The notes: a model not told the origin generated them from the sequence alone. A stretch of 64,000 nt of DNA from Rhyacichthys aspro (GCA_036850595.1 CM072159.1:2036529-2100528), one strand, 5' to 3'. Positions 1 through 12,280 are shown, numbered from the stretch's first letter. Translations and numbers: made by a program.

Positions 1-429
1 TTTTTTTTTAATGTACAGGAAACTCTACTGCTAATGGGATGTGTAGTGGTGGAACATGCGTTGAGTTGAGCTACACACACACACACCCTGGATACTCACC
101 AGTTAAATGCAGGGGTAACACTAAGAGATATGACAGACAACCAAAACCAGCAGAAACACAAAGAAGAGCTTGGGGAAGTGTCTGGAGCAAGGAAAGTCTT
201 GGAATCTCTGCTAAGACCACATGACAAAGACTCAGGAAAGCACTTTCTGATTTTTTTATTTTTTACAGTGGATAGAAAAAGAGATATGTGTTTGAGATAT
301 GTGTTTCATTTATAATTTCAGTCAGACTTTCCTGATCAAATAAAGGTAAAAAAAAATAAAATAAAAATGAGAGAGAGTATCTGCCAACAGACATACTATG
401 ACAGAGCAACGTTCATTCTCATACTCAAT

Positions 430-560
430 CATGGGACACTGAGTTTCACCATTTCACCTACACATGTATGCCTTTGGATGGTGGGATGAAATGAAGTGCC
501 TTGAGAGAACCCACAGTAATATGGAGAACATGCAGACTCCACAGAAGAAGGTTAATAACA
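430..560 (+). repeat. Degraded copy of a common teleost dispersed repeat
   Basis: The words 'acatgtatgcctttggatgg', 'gagagaacccac' and 'gagaacatgcagactccaca' follow in the order seen in a very common fish dispersed repeat (box meaning 'catgtctttggactgtggg...aacccacgcag...gagaacatgcaaactccaca'). Related copies lie at 31066-31325 (plus) and 37955-38165 (minus). I recognise the sequence from memory and cannot give its family name with certainty. Confidence 0.5.
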
Positions 561-1013
561 GTCAGCCTAAGAAAGACTAAGTAAATACATGGATTTGTAC
601 ATTTGGTGAATTCTCCAAACTAATTATCCCAAAAGTGAGTTGCCCAAGATATTATTTTGAAGACAGCAAAGCTATTCATTCGTGTATTCTCAATATATTT
701 ATGACTAACTGCTTTGGAAATTTTCAAAATTAGGTAAATTTTGCCATTTCTACCTAGAGCCTGCTGGCTAACTTAAAGTCTTCTGTGTTGCCAAAAAACC
801 AATGTGGCGTCTGTAGTGAGCCGTATAGTTAGTGAGATTGCAGAAGTTGCAAACGTCAGATAATTTTGTTTAGCTGGGGTTCTGCAGAAATTTTCAATAC
901 CTATTACATTTTTTAAGAGACTAGCTTTACAAAATAAAGGCATTTGGAAGATTTTTATTTAGAACGTACATTGTAGTACATTGCATTACAGTCATTTTCT
1001 GATATTGTCATGG

Positions 1014-1061
<48 letters not shown>

Positions 1062-1062
1062 T
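1014..1062. repeat. (AAT)n microsatellite
   Basis: About 16 uninterrupted copies of the trinucleotide AAT. Confidence 0.95.
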
Positions 1063-3202
1063 ACAATAAAGGAGATAACCTGAGTGAAATAAAAATATCA
1101 TTAGACTATGAAGCCTGAAACTCACTGAATGGCAGTTTTTATTAGCACTGGAATGGGTTATTTAAAGTAAATGCAAATTCAGTGTTTTCTCAGTTCAATA
1201 AGCAGACATCAGAGATAACAACAGGTCAGTAGAAACAGTCCATGATTAGCTCTAAGTGGCATTAGCATTCGCTCATTATATAAAGCTGATTTATTCATTG
1301 CCGTGAAAGAACACCAGGCTTAAATGCAAAATGAAAAATGGCTTGGGCTTCCTTTTAAGATTTGGTTTAAGGATTGTGTTCATGTGTAAAGTTAAGGGAT
1401 GGTGAGCTGTGAGATGAGAAGGCAAGATGCTGGTTTAGTTCTGGGGTTAGTTCACAGCATGACGCCTGGTTCAGAAGCAGGACTACAGCTGAGATAGCGA
1501 TGTACTGTAGGGTCTTTATGGAATTAAAAAAAGTGTACACATTTAGGACATTGCTAGAGTTTTTAACGTATGTGCTTTTAGAATTCTGACTTGGTGTTGA
1601 TTATTTTTTTTCAGATAAAGGTAAAAAGTCTGATGGCCAGACTTCCTGATCCAAAACAAGGTAGATGACATAACACAGCACAATGGGCCTGTAAGGACAA
1701 CATGAGGCCCACAAAATTGAAAATAACTTCTCACTGTGTTCAGACTAAGCCACAAGAGTGTCATCTGAGTAAAAAATAAACTGTTCTTGTCATATTATGG
1801 GTTTCCTAAGCTTTTCAAACCTGGAAGGAAAGAGGGATGGACAAGATGCTTTGGAGGAACACATAATAGGCCTAGTAGCATATTTACATGTCTTGCTGCT
1901 GTAATTATAATTGACTGTTTGTGCGGTCACATCTCTGCTCTTTTGCATTTGCATTTATCCACAACTCCATTTTAAAGTAAGTGAGACTTTAACATCACAT
2001 TCACTCAAAAGAGATAATGTAGCACTTTTTTGTGTCATTCATTGCTCCAGTCATGCAATGTTCACATTTTGTGTTGATTATTTAACCTAAATATAACATA
2101 ACATAACTGAGAAGACATACGGGTGTGGCACAACTTTCTATTAGAGTTAAAAATACTTTGCTGAAGGGGACCTTTTACAGCAGTTTTTATCTAGAAATCC
2201 ACTTTTAATTTCTAACATCTAGTAAATGATATTTCTCTTGAGTGTTGGACAGTTAATGTGCAATTTAAGAATAAATGCAGTGTATTAACAGACCATAACC
2301 ACACATCATCATTACCCCATCTGGGATTTATTGAAACTTTATAGAAACAAAACCTTGGGTAATTTAGGCAATAATTAGACCCACTCCTATGATGATTGGA
2401 TGTTTCAGTGCTGTTACATGCCACTAGAGAACTTCTAATTATTGCCTTAGTGCAGCTATAATTGGACTTTTAAAATGTGTCTAAACTTTACATTTTAATT
2501 AAGTCTAATTTCTCCTATTTGAGCAAGGGTTCTACTTTTCTTGCTACACTACAGATGATGTCTCCTGTGAAGCCGAGCATTTCCTAATGAGCGTTATAGT
2601 GATTTAAAACACCTCTTAAAAAGTGCATTTGAATTTTCAGCTGTTATTTCCAAATGAATATTAACGTGTCTCTGTAGGCACTACTTCAGTCTGATTACTA
2701 TATTACTACAGTAACTGTAAAATGAGCTGAGCTCTGAAGAGACATTCACCACAGTAAAAGCTGTGAACATGGGGCCCCCGTTGTCATGGAAACAGTAAAC
2801 ACAGCATTAGGAAAAGTCTATAGACCACTTTTAAAAACTGTAGTGTGAAACCAAAAGTTATGGAACCTAACAAATGCTTTGTACCAAATTGTGATTTTGT
2901 AAGTGCAGACCTTGGTGCTGTGATACAAAGGTTATGCCACTTTACTAATGGCTAACTTATTTGCCGTGGCTTTCTCTCATATAAAAAGTCTACCATAGCT
3001 TAGAATCCATTTTTGACATGTTTTTGTTGCTATTTGGAAATTACCTAATGATAACGTTTAATGTTACACAATTCAGTTTTAACCTTAGTTCATATTTTCT
3101 GGCTGTAACAAAGGATGACTGCAGCATCATCCTGGCCAGCAGTCCAGTTAAATTGTCTAATTGACCCATGAGCCTAATCTACCCTAACAGCCGCACACTG
3201 AC

Positions 3203-3421
3203 CTTCTTCTCGTCTCCGTCCTGCAGCAGCTGCATATTGCTGCGCCGCTGGCTGTCAGTTCTCCTCAGGGTGGCGCTCTGGTGCTCAGGCAGGTCCGGGG
3301 GAGGGGAGACGCTGCGGCCCTGGGGGTCCACCCAGGTGTAGACGTGGTTAGTGATATAACCCCCAGGAATACGGCCCACCGAACGCACCATCAGGTTCAG
3401 CTTCTTACTGCCTTTCAGCAC
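3203..3421 (-). CDS. whrn: Whirlin exon (PDZ1 end and PDZ1-PDZ2 linker)
   Basis: Internal coding exon of whirlin, a multi-PDZ scaffold protein that organises the tips of hair-cell stereocilia and the Usher type 2 complex at the photoreceptor periciliary membrane. The exon is 219 bp (73 codons), phase 0 at both ends. On the minus strand it follows a TTCTCCTCAG acceptor and ends in GAGAAGAAG before a GTCAGT donor. The translation begins VLKGSKKLNLMV, the last beta strand of PDZ1. It continues with GRIPGGYITNHVYTWVDPQG, a whirlin signature (the paralogue PDZD7 has a different sequence here), then a Pro/Ser-rich linker and an Arg-rich segment ending LLQDGDEKK, just before where PDZ2 should start. 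The preceding exon (N-terminal helical domain and most of PDZ1) should lie at higher coordinates and was not found in the window. Teleosts have whrna and whrnb; I cannot tell which this is. G+C is clearly higher than in the flanks, as expected of a real exon. Confidence 0.93.
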
Positions 3422-4639
3422 CTGAGGAGAAAACAGAGGGAAAGGTTAGTCAGGCTGTTTCATAACATCCAACCACTGAGTAACGTTTTTAGATGTGGAT
3501 TCATCTTTACATCTAGAGTCTTTTTCATATTTTGCTATATACATAAATGAAGACATTTTTGAGGCTCTGCAGGTTAACATGCAACATTTAAAACAATCTA
3601 CAGCTAGAACATTGGCACTTTGCCCAATAGATTATAAACATCAAAGAAAAAATCAAACCCACATACATAATTGTTAAATTAATGTTTTGTTTTAGCCCAA
3701 TCCCCTTATTGTTTTAATAAAGCAAATCTGGCATTAAAAATAAAGCATTTCCAGTCAAACCAATGGATTGTCAAGTAAGGTCATTTCTATGACTAGAAAA
3801 GTCTCTCCAATTTCACAGTTTTTAGAGCAAACCCGGTGCTCATTCTGTCATACCTGGCTGTACATGGCCTTTTGTAGTTATACAATTTTTTATCCAGTAA
3901 AATCTATTTGTTTGGGCTCAAATGCAATAAAACTACAAGCATTGGAAATTCCTTTGTAGAATCACAACTACATTTTTCTCCAGTGTCTAACACAAGCCCA
4001 TTGCTCACTAACCACAGCACTGTGAGGTCTGCAGTGAGGTTGCTGCTGGCTGTGGCTCATTGCCCTCTGATGGCCTGCTGTATGTGGGGTCCCTGGGCAG
4101 ATCAATGCGTTCCCATGAGCCACTGCTGCGAGAACAGGCCTGAAGATCTTAATGACTTCAGCTGCAGCGGCACAAACAGGGCTCATTTCATAGCATATAA
4201 GTAATTCACCCACACTGAGAGTTTGATCACACAGACCTGCAGGAGGGAGTTGTGGGGCCCTCTGACAGGACTGGGCACCACTGTTGGGTAACAAGATTTT
4301 TAAAATATCAAAATTCTTACTCTGCAAAATGAAACAGGAAACAGCTTTGATTCTCTTGTAAAACTCACAAACCTGCCATGTTTCTTGATAAAAAAAACAT
4401 ATAATCAGATGAAATGATCCTGCATTTAACATCATATGTACCACATGCCAATTCAGCCATGTTGTGGTTATTATCTAGTTATAACATGGCATAAACATTG
4501 GTAAATTCTTGGCAATGATGTGCTACTACTGCACAGAGAGAACATTTTGAAATATGTTAGCTTTTCTTTAAAAAATGGGGGAATGCTGAGGTGTTCCCAA
4601 AACCTCAATGTGTTTGTTTGTTTTCCTAATCCTCCACCC
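3422..4639. other. Whirlin upstream intron, no recognised feature
   Basis: Starts with the splice acceptor and polypyrimidine tract of the whirlin exon (minus strand). The 158-codon minus-strand open frame at 3968-4444 has no recognisable motif and no splice context, and is treated as chance. Confidence 0.5.
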
Positions 4640-5145
4640 AGTTAAGATCCATAGCTAATGACAACAGGAGAGGGTAGGAATGTAGGATTAAACAATAAAC
4701 TGAGAGTTTTGTCTTTCAGCTCCCTCTAAAACACAACAGACTGGGACATTGAGTTCCCTATTACTGCATACACTGCACTGATTCATCTGTCAATCTCCTG
4801 TTCCATCCTACCCTCACTTGTGAAAAAGAAATCAAGGTACTCATTTCAAATAGGAAAGGGCAATCATAGCCTGGACAACCCACTCCATTAGAGATGAGAT
4901 TCTGTGGTCACCAACCAGACTCCCCTCAGCTCCTGTGTGCACCTGAGAAGTCTGTCAGAGTCCATCAAGCACTGGAAACAGGTCTGATTTACCTGTGGCA
5001 ATGCGAACCAAGCTCCTGCTCCAGGGACAGCCCTTAGTAGAGGACCTACTCCCAAACAGCAGCGCCAAAGGATTCTGCGAGACACTTCTTGACTGGTTGG
5101 GCAAACTGCCATGAACCCTCTAGCAACCCTTGAGGGGTTAAAAGC
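4640..5145 (-). repeat. LINE reverse-transcriptase fragment, antisense
   Basis: The plus strand reads as the antisense of a fish LINE ORF2 that I recognise by word order: 'gacaacaggagagggtaggaatgtagg', 'aactgagagttttgtcttt', 'gtcaatctcctgttccatcctaccctcact', 'ggcaatgcgaaccaagctcctg', 'gactggttgggcaaactgcca'. Each has a close counterpart in the RT coding region of that element. Many stops and indels show it is long dead. The same family left fragments at 6061-6410 (same orientation) and 15208-15346 (opposite orientation). RTE-like membership is my best guess only. Confidence 0.55.
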
Positions 5146-6060
5146 TCACCTCATGCTCAACGAGTTCAACGAGCAGGACAAAAAACATGTTCAACAAATT
5201 GTTGTATATTTTCTTTATACATATTCTGTGGTGGCTGATTCCTGGAACAGTAGCTTTGAATAAACCTGAGACAGAATTTTGTTTGTTTGTTAATATCTTT
5301 TTAAGAACCAACCAAAGTAAAAATAAGTCTAAATAATCCTCTTAATCCAACCTCTTTCTCGATCATTAATGTTACAAACTCTCAGCCATTTCTGTACAAA
5401 TCTCTTCATAAATTTGGCATTACTCTTGTTACTGTGCTTTGCTGATTTTAGATGAGAGCAGCCTCAGCCCAATGCTGCGATCTTCCAGAATCAATTTCAC
5501 CATCCTGATCTGCTTCCACAGATAATAACTGCAGCTCTCAGTTCACAAAAGCCTGCAGAGCCAAAAATCACAGACACACCAGAACGCCTCATCACTGCAC
5601 ATTGTTTATGGACAAAGGCACAGGTTGTACGTTTTAGAGAAAGACTCATGAATGATAAACAGACCTGAGAGAAACGTGTTATACATTATCAGTGTGAAGT
5701 GATCATGACTTATCAGAATAAAACTGTGAATGTTATGAGCAAAGTTTCAGTAGGAAGCCAGGGCAAATCAAGAAATCTCTGGTAGAGATCTGGTAGAGCG
5801 CATACCACATACTCAAGCGACCCAGCTTCGGTCTGTATTCCTGTTTATCTACACTGTCAACATAGGCTAAAAGGCCAAAATTATTCTTAAACAAACCAAA
5901 CAAAAAATTAAGATACAGAAATAAGTTGTAATATGTGGATTTTGCCTCAGTATTAAGTTACCTTTTACCAGAAACTAGAACTTACATTATTTAATCTATA
6001 GTTTTGATGACACAAGAGCTATGTTATTGTATGGGTATGGTATTTTTCATTTAGTCATCT
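5146..6060. other. Intronic spacer, nothing recognised
   Basis: Non-coding AT-rich DNA between two LINE fragments. No repeat, exon or RNA gene could be supported. Confidence 0.4.
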
Positions 6061-6410
6061 TCTACCAGCCCAGCCAAGAAACATAGTGCCAGTCCTGGGC
6101 CCTGCTGCCTCCTCCCACTGAGACATGCCTGGAACACCTCTAAAGGAAGGAGTCCAGAAACTCAATTCAGGAGTTTGTATCCAAACTCCTCATTTTGGTC
6201 ATGACCATGAGCCAAAGTTAATAATAATAGGTGAGAGTAGACCAGTAGAATGAGAGCTTTGTCTTTTGCCTCAGCTATCCCTTCTCCAGGACAGACCGAC
6301 CACATTCCTGCTGACACTGCCCTGATCCGACCTGACAATCTCCTGTTTCATCCTACACTTGCACACGAACAAGACCATGACATACTCTATTTCCATTTGC
6401 TAGCAATTCT
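6061..6410 (-). repeat. Second antisense LINE RT fragment
   Basis: Contains, in order, 'gcctggaacacctctaaagg', 'ggtcatgaccatgagcc', 'aataggtgagagtag', 'gaatgagagctttgtctttt' and 'acagaccgaccacattcctg'. This is the antisense of the same LINE RT region as at 4640-5145; the 'ggtgagagtag' to 'gagagctttg' part overlaps that fragment's content. So two independent insertions, or a rearranged one, lie within 2 kb. The 119-codon plus-strand open frame starting at 6250 is antisense to the LINE and not a gene. Confidence 0.6.
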
Positions 6411-9400
6411 CCACCAAAGCTGCTGGGATAGGCTCGAGCTAACCACGACTTCAACAGGGTTCAGAGCAGGGGTTAAACAGGACTTCATTCACAAAATCCA
6501 TAGTTTTTTTTTTTGTTTTTTTTTGTGGTTTTTTTTTCTATTCCAAAGCATCTGTTTCAAAACAAATTCTATAGAGTCATGGACCTTGGATGTACAGGGC
6601 CAGAGGTAGGCATAAAGGTGTCATTTTATATGAGTATATGGGTTGAATATAATAACTTACAAACTGACACAATACAGAATCCAATATGACAACCTGTATA
6701 AACACTGCCACTCTTTGCATCCGTTACTGTCAAAGCAATGACAGAGATCACCAGCAAAGAAACCCTAACCACAGTAGAAAAGGTCAAACACACCAGCGTC
6801 CTTCATCCGCTTTGATATTTGCAGCTAAATGTTACACAGTGTTGATATCAAAACCCAGACCTCCATTGTTTGCAGAGTGTGGTTTGTAAAGCAAAGAATA
6901 ACAAAGCCCAAAGTAACACAGAGAATATGTAAATGGTCTGGGGAGGTTTTGGAAACAGATGTCAGTAAATTACAAATGAGACTTGGCAGCTCGGGGCCAA
7001 AAGAGTGTGAGTAGGTTTACGAAAAGAAGGGAGCTAATAGAAATGTTTGAAACAAGGAGATCTGAAAATTGGAGAGTTTTGTGCAGGGTTAAGGGTGCTC
7101 AATAATGAAGTGGTTTTAACATAGACAAGCAACCCATTTACCAAAAAATAATTGCAAGTCTGCTGATACATACTAACTTGTTTGTGAAGCAGTGTGTGTC
7201 ATTTTTGGACTTAGAGGACTTTTTGTATTGAATAAAGGCAGGGCAAGTCTTCAATACAAAATAACAAAATCAGAGTTTGTTTGGAGAAGCTGATTATAGA
7301 TTTAGCCAAAGGAGTGTGCAATGACCTTGCTGTGCATCCCTCCCTCCCTCTGCTGCAGGTTCATAGAACATATTTGAGATTCTGAGTCATGCTAAATGAG
7401 TCAAATGACTCAGCTGACTGTAAAATAGACTGATTATGTGTTTCCTTCACTGCCGCTATAAAACTTGTGAGATATGAGCCAAGCATTGCCAAACAGCCAC
7501 ACATTTGCATCTACGCTTAATGCAACAGCGTTCTTTGGCATCATGTGATTTCTGAAACAAGTTGACACTGCAACCCCAAACCTGCACAGCATTAGGAAAT
7601 AGGGCACTAAATAAGCCATTCAATCAGTCCTCAGTGGTCTGGGTACAATAACAATCTCACTGCTGGTGGCACCCAGTTGTTGAAGAATTCCGATCTTTTC
7701 CAGAAATCATTCAACTTCAACATATGTGGTCATAAATGGAAGAATGGCAAAAGGAACCAACCCTGATACTGTTCAAATGCAAAGCAGAAGAGAAGCGAGG
7801 AAATGCCAAACAAGAGCAGGATGGACTCTTGTGAATATAAAACAAATGTAACAGTGGAGGTGGTGCTGTAAGGTTGGACCTAATGCGCCTTCATCCCTGA
7901 AGGAAACTGCTGATTGTGACAGTGCATTGATGAAGGCCGGCACCAGCAGCGAGTGGCACAAACAGAGCCCAGAATATAATAGGAAATACTCAAATGCGTT
8001 ATGCGAAATGGCAACGGCAGGTAAAATGCTTTCAGGCAGAAAAAAACAATCCGCTCTCGCGAGTCCAGCCCATCCATTTTACACACAAAGATGAAAGCTC
8101 CAGGCTTTGCTGCAGAGGGCAATTTCATCACTTAGAAATGCACCGTTACACATCGCACAACCTGGAAATAACACTTGTCATAAAGCCTTCCTCAGTTAGG
8201 ACCGCAATTAAGGGACGAGGTTGTGTTCTCAAAGCCACTGTGATTAGATGAGTAACAATCCACAGAAGAGATACAAAAGCAAGCCATAAATTCACACAGC
8301 AGTAAAAGGTTCAATATAAAATGGTAAATTGCTGAAAGAGGGTAATGAGCTGGGGGCAGAAGGGAACTCTATATGAGTCTATAAACCTCAAATACACTGG
8401 TGATTTTAGGTTTTGCTAATTGTATTTTTAAGTCATTTAGTTTCTCATTTTTTGTGGTGGCAAAGTGTCCAATTCTGCTTTTATGGCTACAACAGATAGA
8501 GCTTATTACTAATAAGTGGTGCTCACCCTGGACACCTCAGTTTCAACTAAAGCTAAGTCCAAACCGCTTGGGTAAATCCCTTGGTCCTGAGCAATGACCT
8601 GAACAGGACACTCACTTAACTGAGGAAAGGAAATAAGCTTAATGTCATAATTTATTGCATCACCACCTGAACTTTAACAAATGTGTCTGACAGAGGCCGA
8701 ACTACATGTGATGAGTTTGTGATGATTTTAATAAGTTAATCTGCCTCTCAACGATATCCATAAATATCGGCATAAACTACAGTTTATAAATACTGGTTCT
8801 TTAGAGCCACACCATCTTGTGTCTGAATCTTTTATCATTTGTTTTTAATGCACATTGCAAATCAGCTTTGCCCAGATTTGTTTACATTTGTCAGAAAAAA
8901 AAACCTCAAGCGATGTGAAAAAATTTGCATAAATCCACAAAGACATTTGCTGAATGAACAAACTTTGTGTTTGTCATTATTGTCTTGTCTAATAAAAAGG
9001 AGGATGTGCATTTGGAGGACTTGACCAGGACCAGAACAGGACCAGACCAGAACTAGAACATGATCTATGATTGGATGCTGGACATGTGTACTGTGTTTTG
9101 GAAAGTATTGACAGTCTTTATTGTGATACAGTGTAAAGTATGTTTGTTGTGGTTCATTTAAGGGTAGTTCTATTAAGAAGTTGTGCATCATCCTAATTTG
9201 CGTCACTGCTTCCATCTCTGAGGTTTGTGCATTCTGATTCTCCACACACCACCGATTTTCTTGTTCCAACTCCTTGAGGAACTTCCTTTCTGTTGACCTC
9301 ATGACACTGCTCTCTGTTTTGGGACTTCATGTAAGTCATGTCCTGTAAACCACACCTGACAGCATTTTTTGATTCTGAATGTCACTTAAGAGACTCAACT

Positions 9401-9829
9401 GACATCATACCAGGCTTTAATTTATAGCATTTGCTGTATTACCAATATGAGGAGGTCAGATATCAAAGTATCTATGGGGAAAGCTGTCAAAAGTGTTAGT
9501 GTATGAACCTTTTTTTTTTTTTTTTTTTAATCCCCTGGCTAGATGCTAATTTGGTGGAAAAAAAGACTTTGCTACATCTTTCCGGCAAGCGCCATTGTGT
9601 AACCACCAGATGATTTTATCTTAAGCTTTGCTAATGAGGTGTAGTACTCTCTGTGAAATCCATTATGCAAAAGACAAAACACGCTGTACTAATGCTTCTA
9701 AACCTTTTAAATGAGACATCAGGTGAGAAAATGCACTGTTACCTACTTCAATTAAGACTCATGCAGAGAGTAAACAAGAAAGAACATGGCTGAATGAAAA
9801 CACATTTAGATAAAGCCCTGTTTCTGAAT
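6411..9829. other. Intronic DNA without supported genes
   Basis: Several homopolymer tracts (T-rich near 6505-6540, T tract near 9510-9529) and short open frames on both strands without motifs. The open frame at 8862-9302 (minus) shows no domain and no flanking splice sites that would make it an exon. Confidence 0.4.
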
Positions 9830-9959
9830 TTTTGAATGTTTTTCTTTTTACTATTCACTACTACTACTACTTTATTATAATTGTTTCTATTGTTCTATTT
9901 GTTTCTTTCTCTTTGGATGATTTTTATATTTTAATTTGTGCATTTGTTTATTGTTTTTA

Positions 9960-10060
9960 TTTGGTCTTGATGCATATTTTATTCTTCACTGTAAAGCACT
10001 TTGTAACTTTGAAAAGTGCAATATAAATAAAGTTTATTATTATTATTGTTATTATTAATT
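9960..10060 (+). repeat. LINE/SINE-type 3' tail
   Basis: 'gtaaagcactttgtaact' and 'aaaagtgcaatataaataaa' followed by ATT repeats is the common 3' end of a fish non-LTR retrotransposon family. Only the tail is recognisable; the body upstream is not. Confidence 0.55.
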
Positions 10061-11046
10061 AATTAATTTATTTATTTATTATTCATTTTAGAATGTAAGG
10101 ACAATCTGTGCTGTGGACAATATAGTTTAAAATGACATGGCAAGTTTATAATCCAAGCCCATTCCAATGCAGTGCTGTAACCCTCAGAGTTTAGATGAGG
10201 TTGTGTTCTGAGCGCACACAAGGTAAGACTCTTGTCTGATAAAGAGTTTGGTCTTTGATGCGCTGGTTTTATTTTGCTGCCATGTCAAAACCACTCAGTG
10301 CTAATTGTTGCTGCTAATTGTTGCTGCTAATTGAAGAGCTGCCATGAATACAGAGACACAGGAACTGGTTAACACACGGACAAACAGAGCGAAGAAACAT
10401 CTTTTCAGTTGTTTGTTCTATTGCCCATATCTGGACCCGTTTATGTTTTATTTTCTGCAAATCAGTGGGGTTCAAGTTTATTGATATAAAGGTGGTTGAC
10501 AGGGTAGTTTTGTTTTTTTTTTTATCAAGGGCTAAGTCCCAGTCTAAAAGTTACACTCCTTTGTGTCAATGTTTCATGCCATTTACAATATAAATATAGG
10601 AAGAGACATAGTCGGGGCTGGGTTCAAGTGATTTTGTAGATCTATGGGTGCAATGTATTTATGACAAATAATATTTAATGCATAGCATTTATTTTTTACT
10701 TACCCACATTTCTTGAAACATTATGTACATACATTAAGTTTGGGAGGATGTACATTTGAGTAAATGGCAACGTGGGCACAGAGCACATCCACCGCTGCAC
10801 TATTGCTTTAAGTCTGTACCTAACCCATTTATTACTTCTTTGCAGAGAAGTTGCAGAAATAGCACATGTACAACTGATCTGGGATTCGAGCTTGACTGTG
10901 GAGACGTAGAGACTGTGTTTACGTATCAGTCTTGTGAAGTCTCTGCGGCTCTGGGCGAGAGGGGGTGGTGTCAGCGGTCTGAGCGGATCATAGCCACGAC
11001 AGTGAGCAGCACTGGCACAGTTTTCAAAGTGCACTCCTGTCAAACC
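10061..11046. other. Intronic DNA, nothing recognised
   Basis: Contains a tandem duplication of 'ctaattgttgctg' near 10300-10330 and a T tract near 10510. No gene or mobile element could be supported. Confidence 0.4.
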
Positions 11047-11149
11047 GAAATGTTTGTGGCTGAGACCGATGTGTTTGTGGCTCAGACTGATGTGTTTGTG
11101 GCTGAGGCCGATGTGTTTGTGGCTCAGACTGAGATGCTTGTGGCTCTGG
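11047..11149. repeat. 21-bp minisatellite with 42-bp higher-order period
   Basis: Five tandem units of consensus gatgtgtttgtggctgagacc. The last six bases alternate between 'gagacc/gaggcc' and 'cagact', so the repeat is really a 42-bp dimer. Units: 11047-11067, 11068-11088, 11089-11109, 11110-11130, 11131-11149 (degenerate). Because the unit is a multiple of three, both strands stay open (heptads like DVFVAQT on plus and SHKHIGL on minus). That explains the long open frames here better than coding does. Confidence 0.9.
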
Positions 11150-11776
11150 GGAGACAGGAAGAGTCTCCCTAAAGTGTTTCCTGACACCAGTCACAGCAGG
11201 TAAATACAACCAGAGAAGTGACACTGGCACATTCCACAGCTCTGTGTCTCACTGGTGACACTCATGTTACCTTTCTATTACACTGACAGAAAAAAATACA
11301 AGATAACAACATGCCATGAACAGGTTCAACAACAACAATTACAGTCTCAGATCAGCCTTTACAACACAGTCAGATGGAGCTGTGGACTCTATTATGAAGG
11401 TTTTTTCTCAATCATCTTGACCAGCCCTGCCTCACAGTTTTACCCTGCCTCAGTAGTTTTTGTGAAATGCACTAAATCTATTTGCTCAAATTTGGTGAGT
11501 TTGTGTAGATCTTACTCACTGCTTCATGTCTACATGAGTTGCTGTTTGTCTCAAATATTTACTGTGCAAAAATCACTTGTCTATCTCACTTAACAAAACT
11601 TTATCTGATCAGTAATCACAGGTCGTCACAATCTATAAACATAACATTCATATTTGTTTTAGACTCGGGGATGAAAGGCTTCATTTACAGCTGCTTCACA
11701 TGCAGTTTAATGTATGTATGTAACATTTTTTTTCATGTAAGCTTAAAGTTTAATATGGATGTAATGGATATCACTG

Positions 11777-11777
<1 letters not shown>

Positions 11778-11813
<36 letters not shown>

Positions 11814-11814
11814 T
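11778..11814. repeat. (ATT)n microsatellite
   Basis: About 12 uninterrupted copies of ATT. Confidence 0.95.
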
Positions 11815-11962
11815 CTTTATTTATACATTTTTTTTAGAGAAATTATTTTTGCTTTTTATAATGCATTTTACACATTGGGGTGAATATCCTAAAATTTTGA
11901 CTAATGAGGCTCAAAATGATTGGATTGCACTGACAAACTCAGTGACAGAAAAACTAACTTAA

Positions 11963-12280
11963 AGCAACCCTGTGTAACTTTTAGTCAGCAGACGGTGCAG
12001 CTCCCTCTCAGTTCACCCTCACTGTCAGCTGGCACTATGTTTGTTTACCAGTAGAGATGTTTAAGATAGCAAGTTTGGAAGAAAGAACATGCCTTCTTAA
12101 ACAGCAGGGACATTTTTATGTATTTTGTAAATAGTGCTTTGGCCTATTTTGTTTATTATATGTGTAGTGTGGTAGAGCACCTCGCTCACTAATCTCTTGA
12201 TTCTATCAATCTCATGTCTAAGAACCATCAAATAAGAGTGAAAATATGTATTTTTGGGCTAAAGGTTACATGGTGCAACT
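11963..12280. mobile_element. 318-bp TTAA-flanked MITE
   Basis: Flanked by TTAA at 11959-11962 and 12281-12284. The left end AGCAACCCTGTGTAACTTTT and the reverse complement of the right end AGTTGCACCATGTAACCTTT are imperfect inverted repeats. The interior has no coding potential. A TTAA target duplication and a length near 300 bp fit a non-autonomous piggyBac- or Kolobok-type MITE. It lies outside the duplicated block, so there is no empty allele here to prove the ends. Confidence 0.75.

Larger units (their letters stand above)
1..3202. other. Intronic DNA downstream of the whirlin exon
   Basis: AT-rich non-coding sequence lying 3' (in the sense of the minus-strand gene) of the whirlin exon, so presumably the next whirlin intron. 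I looked for the PDZ2 exon that should follow and did not find it here. Short open frames have no recognisable domain or splice context. Contents that can be named are a degraded dispersed repeat near 430-560 and an AAT microsatellite at 1014-1062. Confidence 0.6.

Noticed and set aside
3968..4444. 158-codon minus-strand open frame just upstream of the whirlin exon
   Set aside because: No domain, no splice sites that fit, low-complexity composition. It does not resemble the whirlin N-terminal or PDZ1 exon.
6250..6609. 119-codon plus-strand open frame
   Set aside because: It runs antisense to a LINE reverse-transcriptase fragment and ends in a poly-T-encoded Phe run.
8862..9302. 146-codon minus-strand open frame
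   Set aside because: No motif, no paralogue in the window, and no clear exon boundaries.
10696..11187. Long open frames on both strands (163 codons minus, 138 codons plus)
   Set aside because: Explained by the 21-bp minisatellite, whose unit length keeps frames open. The non-repeat parts have no domain.
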